A DNA stretch of 64,000 nucleotides from Hordeum vulgare subsp. vulgare. Taxonomy: Eukaryota; Streptophyta; Magnoliopsida; Poales; Poaceae. Under the pieces are notes generated by a model. That model worked only from the letters and a program-made list of their open reading frames with translations, ran no database searches and had not been told where the DNA came from. The position numbers were made by a program, and so were the translations under genes. The DNA is taken from NCBI RefSeq assembly GCF_904849725.1, contig NC_058518.1, positions 327,630,581 through 327,694,580 on the forward strand. The letters are read 5' to 3'. Shown in pieces: positions 35,093 to 46,729 of this stretch. The first letter of the stretch is position 1; each line of letters opens with the position of its first letter.

Positions 35093-36239
35093 TGAAAAGG
35101 ACGTGGATGTCGCCTAGAGGGGGGGTGAATAGGCGCTTTAAAATAGTTAAGGTTTAGGCTTGAACAAATGCGGAATAAAACTAACATTTAATATGTCAAG
35201 CACAAACCCTACAAACAACTAGGCTCACCTATGTGCACCAACAACTTATGCTAAGCAATATAAACAACTAAGTGATAGCAAGATATATTACAATAAAAAA
35301 TATGTCTATCACAAAGTAAAGTGCATAAGTAAAGGGTTCGGGTAAGAGATAACCGAGGCACGGGGAGACGATGATGTATCCCGAAGTTCACACCCTTGCG
35401 GATGCTAATCTCCGTTAGAGCGGTGTGGAGGCACAATGCTCCCCAAGATGCCACTAAGGCCACCGTAATCTCCTCACGCCCTCGCACAATGCAAGATGCC
35501 GTGATTCCACTAAGGGACCCTTGAGGGCGGTCATCGAACCCGTACAAATGGCAACCCTTGGGGGCGGTCACCGAACCCGTACAAATGGCAACCCTTGGGG
35601 GCGGTCACCGAACCCGTACACGTGGCAACCCTTGGGGGCGGTTACCGGTACCCATACAAATTGCTCGGGGCAATCTCCACAACCTAATTGGAGACCCCGA
35701 CGCTTCCCGGAGCTTCACACCACAATGATTGAGCTCCGAGACACCACCAAGCTTCTAGGACGCCAAAGCATCCACGAAGAACAATATCAAGGGTACTAAG
35801 TACCAAAGGTAGTAAGCTTCTCAACTTCTCACTTCCACGTATCACCGTGGAGAACTCAAACCGATGCAACTAATGCAATGGAAAGAACACACGAAGTGGT
35901 CAAGTCCCTCACACTCAAATCCCTCCACAACAACAAAAGCTATGGAGAAATATGAGAGGAAGAACAAGGAGCTCACAAAGAACTCCAAGATCAAGATCCA
36001 AGGGGTTCCCCTCACATAGAGGAGAAAGTGATTGGTGGAGATGTGGATCTAGATCTCCTCTCTCTTTTCCCTCAAGAACAAACAAGAATCATTGGATGGA
36101 TTGAGAGTAAGCAAGCTCTAAGAATGTCAACAATGGAGGTAGAACAAGAGCTCAACAGATGGATAAGACCAAGGGGGAAGAAGACCCCCTTTATATAGTG
36201 GGGGAAGGAATCAGACCGTTACCCCCACTTTCTGCCCGA

Positions 36240-36630
36240 GCTCCAGCGGTACTACCGCTGGCACTCCAGCGGTACTACCGCTGGCACTCCAGCGTTACTA
36301 CCGCCGCCTAGCGGTACTACCACTGGATGCAGCGGTACTACCGCTGGAACTCCAGCGGTACTACCGCTGGCCCCAGCGGTACTACCGCTGGGCCCATGGT
36401 AGTGCAACGACACTACCACCGCCAAGAAAGTCTTCGCAAAAAGGTCCGTCCACGAACAACCGCTAGGCAGGCGGTACTAAGCTCCTGGAGCGGTACTACC
36501 GCTGACCAGGGGCGGTACTACCGCCAGTCAGCGGTACTACCGCCAGTCAGCGGTACTACCGCTAGGGCCAGCGGTACTACCGCCAACTCCAGCGGTACTA
36601 CCGCTAGGTCCAGCGGTACTACCGCTCGCC
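36240..36630. repeat. Array of quasi-palindromes AGCGGTACTACCGCT
   Basis: About 15 copies of a 15-bp unit (7-bp inverted arms around one base) occur in two clusters, about 36244-36390 and 36470-36630. Spacers vary in length and sequence. Several copies carry one-base changes such as CCGCC for CCGCT. Confidence 0.88.
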
Positions 36631-37406
36631 ACTGAAACAGCCATAACTTTCGCATACGAGCTCCGAATCGAGCAAACCCAAGCTTGTTGGATTCAGGACG
36701 ACAAGGGCTATCCAAGCAGCGAATATGCCAAAGATCTAGAGATGTGAGATCTCCATGAATGAAGAACCGGCAAAAACTCCAACATCGAAAACATCATAGT
36801 AGATGCATATGGACTCCGTTTTCGATGAACTCGAGCTTGTCACGAAGATGACCATAAGCTCTAAAACTCACAAAGAGAAACACCAAACAAGAACCAAGAA
36901 GTATGATGCAATGATGCAAATGGTTTGAGCTCTCAACGAACGATACGATCAAGCTACTCACTTGAGAGCCCCCCTTGATAGAACAGCAATCTATCCTAAC
37001 CAGAAAACCTATCAAGGGCAAACCTATACCTTGCACCTCGTCCTCTTGAGCTAGATGATGATGATCTTGGCTTCCTCAAGATGGACCACCTTTCTTGATT
37101 GTGTTGGCTTGATGAAGACTAGTTGATTGCTCCCCCATACTCACTATGGGTGAGCCACTCTTCAGCATATCTTCACAAGTACATTGCCACCACAATGGAC
37201 GGCAAGCTTCAAGCATGCTATCTTCGTGCTGATCCACTTGAACTTGCACATCGCAATCTTGATGACGATCACAACTTGACGTCATACTCCATGGGTTGTA
37301 TGAGATATTCCCTTTGATGCAAGCCCATGGAAACACACCTAACCCCCACATAGAACTCTCACGAAGACCATGGGTTAGTACACAAACACGTAATGGACAA
37401 TGCTTA

Positions 37407-37814
37407 CCATACCATGGGATCACTTGATCCCTCTCGGTACATCTTGTACGCTTTGTGTGTTGATCATCTTGATTTACTATTTGTCTGAGATCTTGATCAA
37501 CCATGTGTCTCTATGACCATTCTTTGGATAATACCTTGAATACCATCTTGGTCATCATATAAACTCCTTGAACCCAACAGATGGACTTCAAGAAGTGCCT
37601 ATGGACAAATCCATACCATGGGATCACTTGATCCCTCTCGGTACATCTTGTACGCTTTGTGTGTTGATCATCTTGATTTACTCTTTGTCTAAGATCTTGA
37701 TCAACCATGTGTCTCTATGACCATTCTTTGGATAATACCTTGAATACCATCTTGGTCATCATATAAACTCCTTGAACCCAACAGATGGACTTCAAGAAGT
37801 GCCTATGGACAAAT
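37407..37814. repeat. 204-bp tandem duplication inside the solo LTR
   Basis: Two nearly identical 204-bp copies (37407-37610 and 37611-37814) start CCATACCATGGGATC. They differ at only a few bases, so the duplication is younger than most of the LTR divergence. Confidence 0.88.
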
Positions 37815-37905
37815 CCTATAAATGTAACTTAAGGCAACCATTAGTCCATAGGAATTGTCATCAAGTACCAAAACCACATATTGAGATATATGCTGCAACA
37901 CACTG

Positions 37906-38506
37906 TTAGGGTATTCCCAGATTACCCTGGAGCCGAGGAGCCGATCCGTTGGTCTTATGGATTGGGGGTTACTCTGGACATGGCGGTACAAGATGTTGCT
38001 ATTCAATGTTGACCATCATGAGAGCCAGACATGCACTGCTGCAGAATTCAGAGTTCTGCTATGTTCCCGCTTCTCAGCCAGGAGAAGAAGGATACCTCAG
38101 TGGGGTCTACTTTGATTCCTCTATGGAGGATCCACTGTTGTAGTCCACCGTTGAGATGTTAGAGAATAAAGACAGAGATGCTCGTGCCCTTCGTATGGAG
38201 CTCTATGCTACTCGTGCCCGCTTGTGGCCAGCCTTGACACAGCTGGCACCTGTAGTTCAGACAGGGTATGGAGATATGGAGATGCTGAACCCTGTTAGGA
38301 CTCATCTTCCAGCTTGTGTTGACTGGCCTGCTATAGGAGGTGTCACCCCTCTTCGGGGACCTCTACTACCACCAGTCAGGGGACCAATGCCACACCCGTG
38401 TCCTTACGGTTCCTAGGGGTCTCAGGCTCGAGTTTTTCCTGATCCACAGGTTGAGCTCCCAGGCCATGGAGGCAACCTTTATGAGATGTTTTATGCGGAT
38501 GCTTGA
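37906..38506 (+). pseudogene. Element C upstream ORF (ORF0), part 2
   Basis: It rejoins part 1 across the TSD and continues with VFPDYPGAEEP and LGVTLDMAVQD. After a frameshift near 38000 come RARHALLQ, ASQPGEEGYL, ARALRMELYATRARLW and a Pro-rich tail, ending in YADA and a TGA at 38504-38506. With part 1 the protein would be about 258 residues, mainly helical with a Pro/Gly-rich C-terminus. The function is unknown. Stops occur within it (for example after EDPLL). Confidence 0.55.
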
Positions 38507-38851
38507 ACCCGTGAGTGGAAGAGTAGTATGGTGGTAGTTGTACTTCCACAGTCCTGTGTGTCTTGTGGGGTATGACTATGTCGTGAGATGAGTTCCAGAG
38601 GCATAGATAAATAATGTATAGGAAGCTTGGAAAGCCTCTGAGGAGTAGTATCATCTTTTGAGTAGTTTTCTCTTCGGTTTGAGATTGGACTGAACTTGTA
38701 ATGGTGTGTATGAACCATAGTGTATATATAGTAGTTGCTTGTTACCATGTTGTTCGGATGTTCATTTCTGCATTCCATGTGTTCAGTGCATACTTAATCC
38801 ATAGCTAGTATTGATGTTGATATTAGTCTAAGCTGTGAGTTTGTTGCTAGG
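38507..38851 (+). other. Spacer between ORF0 and gag of element C
   Basis: There is no conserved ORF. It is probably an inter-cistronic spacer of the retrotransposon. Confidence 0.5.
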
Positions 38852-39943
38852 ATGGTGTTCACCAGGCTGAACCGTGCCCCTACCCATGAGGAGGGAGAAG
38901 GTAGTTAGGCAGCACAAGAGGAACTGCCTCACCCGCCTTCTCTGGCGGAAGTTATGCTTGAGGCGGAAAGAAACAAGTGAGAGACCAACTGTATGCTAGA
39001 GCGTATTGAGCAAAATACGGCTCGTCAGCCGCGAAATGACGCACTGTCCCTCAATGACTTCGTGAAGCTGAATCCCCCGAAGTTCCATCACTCTGTCGAT
39101 CCTCTCGATGCTGATGACTCGTTGTGCAATATATGGCGCAAGATACGCTCTGCCAATGTTTCCGAGGCCGACAAGGTGACCTTTGCTGCATATTTCCTCG
39201 AAGGTCCTGCCAATCTGTGGGGGGGAGAATTTTGAAGCTATGCGTCCTGCCGGACCAGCAGCCACATGGGCAGATTTCAGTGCAGCCTTCCGCCTGCACC
39301 ACATCCCAGAGGGTCTGCTCGACCGTAAGAGAGAGGAGTTTTGTGCCTTCACCCAGGGAAAGTTGACCGTGGATGATTATAGCCGCGAGTTTGATAATCT
39401 CGCTCGCCACGCAACTGAAGAGGTGTCAACTAATGCCAAGAAGCAAGCAAGATTTCGCAAGGGTCTGAGCCCTGAACTTCCTCGTGATCCGCGCCTTCAT
39501 GAATGTACAAATTTTCAAGCTATTGTCAACAAGGCGATCACTGCCGAGACTGGTCATACCGACTATGAAGCCACGAAGAAGCACTCTCGCGATTCAGGCC
39601 CCTCATCTGGTTCCGCGTTTCCAAAACATAGGATGTGGGTCCCGAATAAATCTCTGCCGCCAAGATATACCCCGAGGACATCCTATGTGGCGCCTCACGC
39701 GAACCAGACCAACCCTCCAGCAAATACCTAGGGTGGTCCAGCTAGCAATGCTGCACCACGTGCCAATCAGGTGATCTGTTACAAATGTGGGGAACCAGGG
39801 CACTATTCACGAGAGTGTCCCCAGAATATAGGTGCCAAGCAACCTGGAAATTCCGTTGGGCAAGGCAAGTCGGGCAAAGCTTATTATGTGAAGCCAACTC
39901 CTGCGCGTGGCCGCGTGAATTATGTCGCAGCACAAGAATCTGC
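38852..39943 (+). pseudogene. Element C gag, degenerate
   Basis: The ATG at 38852 (MVFTRLNRAP) is followed by a TAG at 38906-38908. The gag domain reads LNDFVKLNPPKFHHS, then after a frameshift near 39225 WADFSAAFRLHHIPEGLLDRK, a typical retrotransposon gag core. A CX2CX4HX4C zinc knuckle (CYKCGEPGHYSREC) lies at about 39778-39820. A further stop is at 39729-39731. The frame runs to element D's insertion site and rejoins pol at 58283: QES before and EDPDVILG after. Confidence 0.88.
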
Positions 39944-41324
39944 TGATAACCCCCAAGCATAGGGGATTGCAACAGTTTTCAACGGTAGAGTATTTAACCC
40001 AAATTTGTTGATTCGACACAAGGGGAAGCTAAAGAATATTCTCGAGTATTAGCAGTTGAATTGTCAATTCAACCACACCTGAAAGACTTAGTATCTGCAG
40101 CAAAGTTTCAGTACCACAGTAGTGTGATAGCAACGGTAGCAATAGTAATAGTAGCAACAGTGACAACAGTAGCGGTAAAGTAACGTAGCAAGGACCAGTA
40201 GGAAAAACTCGTAGGCATTGGATCGGTGATGGATAATTATGCTGGATGACATTCATCATGTAAAATTTATAACATGGGGAGATATGTAACTAGCTCCAGT
40301 TCGTCAATGTAATGTAGGCATGCATTCCGTATATAGTCATACGTGCTTATGGAAAAGAACTTGCATGACATCTATTGTCCATCCCTCCCGTGGCAGCGGG
40401 GTCCTAATGGAAACTAAGGGATATTCAGGTTCTCCTTTTAATAGAGAACCAGAACAAAGCATTAGCACTTAGTGAATACATGAACTCCTCATACTATGGT
40501 CATCTCCGGGAGTGGTTCCGGCTATTGTCACTCCGGGGTTGCCGGGTCATAACACATAGTGGGTGACTACATCTTGCGAGATAGGATCAAGAACACACAT
40601 ATATTGATGAAAACATAATAGGTTCAGATCTCAAATCATGGCACTCGGGCCATAGTGACAAGCATTAAGCATAGCAAAGTAGTAGCAACATCAATCTCGG
40701 AACATAGTGGATACTAGGTATCAATCCCCATCAAAACTAACTCGATTACATTATAGATCTCATCCAACCCATTACCGTCCAGCAAGCCTATGATGAGATT
40801 ACTCATGAACGGCGAAGAGCATCATGGAATTGGCGATGAAGGATGGTTGGTAATGACGAAGGCGTCAATTCTCCCTCTCCAGAGCCCAGAACGGACTCTA
40901 GCTCTGCCCTCTAGAGGAAGAACAGGTGGTGGTGGCGGCTTCATATCATAAAATGTGATGAACTCTTCTCCTTGATTTTTTCCGGTCGAAAGAGAATATA
41001 TAGAGCTGGAATTGGAGGCAGCGGAGCCACGAGGGGCTCACAAGCCTGCCAGCCCGACCAGGGGGGGCGGGCCTGGTGGGCTTGTGAGCTCCTGGCTCCG
41101 TCCCTCCAGTTAATTCTTGCGCCTGTATTTTTTATATATTCCACAAAAAATCCTCGTAAATTTCCAGGTCATTCCGAGAACTTTTATTTCTGCGCAAAAA
41201 CAACACCATGGCAATTCTGCTGAAAACAATATCAGTCCGGGTTAGTTCCATTCAAATCATGCAAATTAGAGACCAAAACAAGGGCAAAAGAGTTTGGAAA
41301 AGTATATACGATGGAGAGGTATCA
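39944..41324 (-). repeat. Element D 3' LTR (1381 bp)
   Basis: It is bounded TGATAACC..GGTATCA on the plus strand. It has a TATA-like ATATATAAAAAATA on the minus strand (41126-41140) and a hairpin CTCACAAGCC..GGCTTGTGAG at 41037-41088. Confidence 0.93.
41037..41088. repeat. Hairpin-forming inverted repeat in the D LTR
   Basis: The arms CTCACAAGCC and GGCTTGTGAG are extended by GC-rich inner pairing. It lies about 40 bp downstream of the TATA-like box on the minus strand, so it would sit near the 5' end of the RNA. The 5' LTR copy is cut by element E at 47868. Confidence 0.75.
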
Positions 41325-41338
41325 ACTCCCCCAAGCTT
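41325..41338 (-). promoter_or_regulatory. Polypurine tract of element D
   Basis: On the minus strand AAGCTTGGGGGAGT abuts the 3' LTR. It is nearly the same as E's AAGTTTGGGGGAGT. Confidence 0.88.
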
Positions 41339-43296
41339 AAAGCCTTTCTTGTCCTCAAGAAATTCAGTTGACGAACCAAAAGAGACAAAAGAAAAACTTT
41401 TACGAACTCTGTTCGATCTTGTTGTTGTAATTATGTCTAACTCATATTCAGATTTTCAGCAAGATCATAAACTAACCACATAAGCAATGACATTTAGGTC
41501 TCAAGATGTACTCATATCAATAGCATAATCAACTAGCGAGCAATAATAATAAGTTTCAAACGTCAACACTTTAATCAAAACAATCATGAAGCAATATGAA
41601 CAGGTGGTATCTCGCTAGCTCTTTCTGAGACCGCAAAACATAAATGCAGAGCACATTCAAAGAACAAGGGCTGACTGAACATTTTAATTCATGGTAAAGA
41701 AGATCTAGTCACAGTCATACTCAATATCATTTAATAGCAAAGCATGAAAATGACAAAGGTGCTCTCTAATTGGTGCCTTTTATAAGAAGAAACATAAATA
41801 GATAGACCCTTCGCAGAGGTGCCAGAGCTCAAGTTTTTAAAACAGAGATAAATAATCTTGGGTGGTATGCTGTAATTGTCAACGCAATGACCAAGAGTTT
41901 TCACCATCTTCCATGCTACACATACTATAGGCGGTTCCCAAATAGAAAAGTAAAGTTTTGACTTCCCCACCACCGATCAATCACACTCCACGACTAGCCG
42001 AATCCTCGGGTGTCGTCCATACCAACAACAAACCATGGGGAGTTTTGTTTGCAATTATCTTTTTGATTTGAGCATGGAACTGGGCATTCCAATTACCGGC
42101 CCCTTTCTCGTGAGTGATAGTGAATAAACACGCATTAAGGATAACACGCCTAGCATGGAAGATACTGTCGCCCCTTGTCACCACATGAGCGGTTCAGGCA
42201 TACAAAACAGATTATTACATGAAGATTTAGAGAGTGGCACATGCAAATTTACTTGGAACGGCAGGTAGATACCGCATATAGGTAGGTATGGTGGACTCAT
42301 ATGGAAAAACTTTGGGTTTATGGGAGTGGATGCACAAGCAGTATTCCCACTTAGTACAGGTGAAGGCTAGCAAAATACTGGGAAGCGACCAGCTAGAGAG
42401 CGACAACAGTCATCAATATGCATTGAAATTAACCAACATTGAGTGCAAGCATGAGTAGGATATAAATCACCATGAACATGAATATCATAGAGGCTATGTT
42501 GATTTTTTTTCAACATGCATAAACATGTGCCAAGTCAAGCAACTTGAGTCATTCAAAGGAGGATACCATCCTATGATACTACATCATAATCATCTTGAAA
42601 TTCATGTTGGCATCCAAGACAAACCATTATAAGCTCCTAGCTAATTAAGCATGTCATCCGAAACTATGATCTCTAGGTTGTCATTGCAAACATGTTTCTC
42701 TCATAACAAAGCTGAATTAAGAACGATGAACTAGTCATATTTACAAAAACAAAATAGGTCGAGTTCATACCAGCTTTTCCAGGCTCAGTCACTTCATCAT
42801 ATATCGTCATTATTGCCTTTCACTTGCGCGACCGAATAATGTGAATCATAATGAGAGTGCTCATGCATTGGACTAATCTGGAATCTGCAGGCAAATACAG
42901 AGGAGAAGACAAAGTAATATGGCTCTTTGACGGATAAAAAATATGCAAGTGAGAGCGACTAAATATTTTAACCATGGTCTTCTGCCTTGATCCAAAGAAA
43001 AAGAAAACTATTTACACGGGAAAGCTCCCAACAAGAAAAAGAAGAAAGGGAAATATTTTTGGGTTTTCTTTTTAAAACACCATTAAGCAAGCAGAAAAGT
43101 AACTTACACCTAATTTTTTTGTTTTTGTCAAATCAAAAAAACACACGAGAAGAAAGCGAGAAAAGGAAATAAACTAGCATGGATGATACAATGGCAAGGT
43201 GTGAACACCGACTAACAAAGCGAAAGTGTGAGAAAGATTATAAAGTCGGTGAGAAACACGTAATCCCACAAGCATAAGCTTTTGGCCTAAGTTGGT
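41339..43296 (-). other. Long 3' non-coding region of element D
   Basis: About 2 kb without a conserved ORF. It shares short stretches with the equivalent part of E: CTTGTCCTCAAG near the PPT (41348-41359; E at 49417-49428), CCCTTCGCAGAGG (about 41808), and CACAAG.AGTAT near 42332. It probably carries cis signals such as packaging or 3'-end formation (inference). Confidence 0.6.
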
Positions 43297-44450
43297 CTAC
43301 TCCCACGGAGGGAAATAACCGTCTCCGGGGTACTTTGGAGTGTACTGAGGGTGCCACTGCTGGGTGAGCTCCTTTGGCTCCCACTGATAAACTGGTGTCT
43401 GGTACTCGACTAGTAGCTCGAGCACGGGCGCCTGTGGTGGCGCTATGACCCAATATGCGTAGATGTCCGAGGGCATGATAATGTACCTGCCTAGATGAAG
43501 ATTGAACAAAGAAGGAGCAGGCAAGGTAAAAGTCTCATGAGTACCCCGGCTAAACACCAAGTTATAAATCATCCTCTTATTATTATGTCTATCAAGAAAG
43601 TCATGGCGAACCATGCTATCATAATCTAGATCTCTCTTAGGAAGAAGCATCTCTTCTTCCTCTTGCAGTCTAATAGGTATCTCAAAATTTCTAGCAAGAC
43701 GGATAGCATAGATAACTCCATAAACAGCGCCTTTAGTATGGTTTGGGTTCAATCGTTGAGCCACTATAGCGCCCAAGCTATAAGTTTTATCATTATAAAG
43801 AGCTTCGCGCAAAACCGCAAGATCTGGGGAGCTAAGAGCCCCAGCTTTCCCACGGCCAATCAAACATTTTCCCACAAATAATGAGAGATAGTGAAGCACG
43901 GGAAAATGTATGCTAGCAACTCTAGCGCACGACACTCCTCTCTCCTCTCCTACAACAATAGTATCAATGAAAGACTCCAAGTCCCGTGGACGAGGTTCAT
44001 GAATATTGCCAACAAGTAAATCATACTTCATCTTGACAGTAGGTATAGGGCATTCAAAGCTCCCAATAAGAATTGATGAAGTTTTTTCAATAGCATTGAT
44101 GAAATGTACTCGGTATTGTTTCTTCGGAAAGTGCACCGTATGCTCATTACTGTTAACATGGAAAGTGACATTGCCTTTGTTGCAATCAATAACAGCCCCT
44201 GCAGTGTTTAAAAAGGGTCTTCCAAGGATGACCGCCATGGCATCATCCTCGGGAATATCCAGAATAACAAGGTCTGTTAAGATAGTAACGTTAGCAACCA
44301 CAATAGGCACATCCTCGCAAATACCGATAGGAAAAGCAGTTGATTTGTCGGCCATTTGCAAGGAGATTTCAGTGGGTGTCAAGTTATCCAATTCAAGTCT
44401 ACGATAAAGAGAGAGAGGCATAACACTAACATCAGCTCCAAGATCCCACC
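43297..44450 (-). pseudogene. Element D protease plus unknown domain (Athila ORF-1-like)
   Basis: The protease active site DLGADVSVMP is at about 44440-44410 and the second half ILGRPFLNTAG follows. Instead of RT, the next 280 codons read into a domain with IHFPVLHYLSLFVGKCLIGR and VYGVIYAIRLARNFEIPIR, then a Pro/Gln/Trp-rich tail ending at 43297. This domain recalls Athila ORF-1-type sequences, but I am not certain. Just upstream, a frameshift and an apparent short deletion separate it from gag. Confidence 0.7.
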
Positions 44451-46551
44451 TAGTTTCTTAGGAGTTCCACCCTTGAAGGTGTAGTTGGCAAGCATGGTGG
44501 AAATCTCAACCTCAGGTATCTTCCTTTTATTGGTCACAATATTTTTCATGTACTTAGCATAAGGAGACATTTTGAGCATATCTGTCAAACACATTTGCAG
44601 AAAGACAGGTATAATCATTTCAATAAAGCGCTCAAAATCCTCATCATCCTTTTTCTTGGATGGTTTGGGAGGAAAGGGCATGGGTTTCTGAACCCATGGT
44701 TCTCTTTCTTTACCATGCTTCGTAGCAATGAAGTCGTTCTTATCGTATCTCTTGTTCTTAGGTTGTGGGTTATCAAGATCAACACTAGGTTCAATCTCCA
44801 CATCCTCATCATTACTAGGTTGAACATCATCATGAACACCACTATCGATATTATCACTAGGCTCATGTTCATCACCAGATTGTGTTTCAGCGTCAGAAAC
44901 AGAGATATCGTTTGGATTCTCAGGTGTAACAGCAGCAGTTTTGCTAGCATGCAAGTTCCTATCATCTTTCTTTTTCTTCCTATTACTAGGATGACTAGGT
45001 GCGTCAGTGCTAACTCCTTGAGAATCTTGTTCAATTCTCTTAGGATGGCCCTCAGGATACAAAGGTTCCTGAGTCATTCTACCACCTCTAGTGATGACCC
45101 TAACGGAATTGTCATTCAACTCGTTAAGCAAGTCATTTTGAGCCTTAAGTACTTATTCTACTTGAGTAGTGACCATAGAGGCATGTTTACTCAAAAGCTT
45201 AAGATCATTGACATTCTATCCACACGAGCACTTAAATGACTAAGCATACGAGCATTTTGTTCCAATTGTCTGCTAACATAATCATTGAAACTTTGTTGTT
45301 TGGCAACGAAGTTAACGAAGTTATCAAATTCATCTAAGCATAAGCTAGCAGGTTTATCAAAAGGAATATCACTCTCATTGAATCTAGGAAGAGAATTTAC
45401 CTCTACTACCTCTGTCGGGTTATCAAGACCATGTATTTCTTCAATAGGTGGTACATTCTTCACATCTTCAGATTTAATACCTTTCTCTTGCATAGGTTTC
45501 TTGGCTTCTTGCATATCTTCAGGACTGAGAAATAGAATACCTCTTTTCTTCGGAGTTGGATTCGGAGGTGGTTCGAGAATAGCCCAAGAATTGTCATTGC
45601 TCAAGATATTATTCAATAGAATTTCAACTTGTTCCACGGTTCGTTCCCTGAAAACACAACCAACACAACTATCTAGGTGGTCCCTAGAAGCATCGGTTAG
45701 TCCATTATAAAAGATATCAAGTATTTCATTCTTCTCAAGAGGGTGCTCAGGCAAAGCATTCAGTAACTGGACAACCTCCCCCAAGCTTGTGGGAGACTCT
45801 CTTCTTCAACTTGCACAAAGTTATATATATCCTGCAAGGCAACTTGTTTCTTATGGGCAGGAAAATATTTCTCAGAGAAGTAGTAGATCATATCCTGGGG
45901 ACTACGCACACAACCAGGAGCAAGAGAAGTGAACCAAGTCTTAGCATCATCCTTTAGCGAGAAAGAAAACAGCTTAAGGATATAGTAATGGCGAATCTTT
46001 TCCTCGCTCGTGAATAGGGTGGCTATATCATTCAGCTTGGTAAGATGTGCTACAACCATTTCAGACTCATAACCATAAAAAGGATCATATTCGACCAAAG
46101 TGATTAACTCAGGATCGACAGAGAATTCATAATCCTTATCAGTCACAAAGATGGGTGAAGTAGCAAACTTAGGATCGTATTTCATTCTAGAGATTTGTCC
46201 TTCAACTTGCCAGTAAATTCTCAAGATCATAGCTATCCTTACAAGCAATAAAGTCCTCAGCTACCTCTCCTCCATAACATAACCCTTAGGTATATCAGGC
46301 AATTCATATCTAGGAGAGCTACTTCTAACAGGTGAAATAGCAGGTTCTACTTCAATCATTTCAGCAGTTTCAGAAGTATCATCACATTCAGCAGCAACTC
46401 TAGCAATTTGTGCATCAAGAAATGCACCCAAAGGAAAAGCAGTATCAAGCAAAGCATCATCATAAGTATCATGGATAGCAGAAGTAGCATCATCAAGCAC
46501 AGGCAACATATCAGAGATTCTAGTAGGTGGTGGTGTCGCAAACTTAATCAT
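44451..46551 (-). pseudogene. Element D gag, degenerate
   Basis: On the minus strand the pieces are 46551-46261 (acidic N-terminus), 46248-45760 (gag core with LKDDAKTWFTSL and a YYFSEKYFPAHKK motif), 45784-45191 (SLPQAWGRL region, EILDIFYNGL) and 45131-44460 (charged linker and FKGGTPKKLG before the protease). The pieces are in three frames, so at least three indels have occurred. There is no zinc knuckle. The core matches the Retrotrans_gag pattern of Athila-type elements and resembles E's gag only loosely. Confidence 0.83.
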
Positions 46552-46701
46552 AACTCAAGGTGAATCAAGTGCAGAGCTAGATGGCAGCTCCTTACCTGTC
46601 CTCGTAGTTGAGGGCAAGACTTTAGTTTTTGGATATCTCGGATTCCTCATAGTGACCAACAGACGTAAATCCCAAGTGACTCGGAGAATAGAGCTATGCC
46701 T

Positions 46702-46718
46702 CCCCGGCAACGGCGCCA
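46702..46718 (-). promoter_or_regulatory. Primer-binding site of element D
   Basis: TGGCGCCGTTGCCGGGG on the minus strand lies 11 bases from the 5' LTR. It matches the complement of a tRNA-Asp-type 3' end with one difference (recalled sequence). Confidence 0.8.
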
Positions 46719-46729
46719 GAAAATAGTCT

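Larger units (their letters stand above)
35093..37900 (-). mobile_element. Solo LTR of a Sirevirus-type Copia element (2808 bp)
   Basis: On the minus strand it runs from TGTTGCAGCATATATC (37900) to CGTCCTTTTCA (35093). The 5-bp TSD CACTG is exact at 35088-35092 and 37901-37905. There is no internal region, PBS or PPT, so it is the product of LTR-LTR recombination. The motif CTAGAGGGGG..GTGAATAGG near 35115-35140 is shared with the same end of the A/B LTRs, linking it to Sireviruses. It contains the AGCGGTACTACCGCT array and a 204-bp tandem duplication. Confidence 0.9.

Noticed and set aside
36240..36630. Regularly recurring short repeats that could be taken for a CRISPR array
   Set aside because: Units are 15-bp palindromes with spacers of very different lengths, inside an LTR with an exact TSD, in a plant genome.
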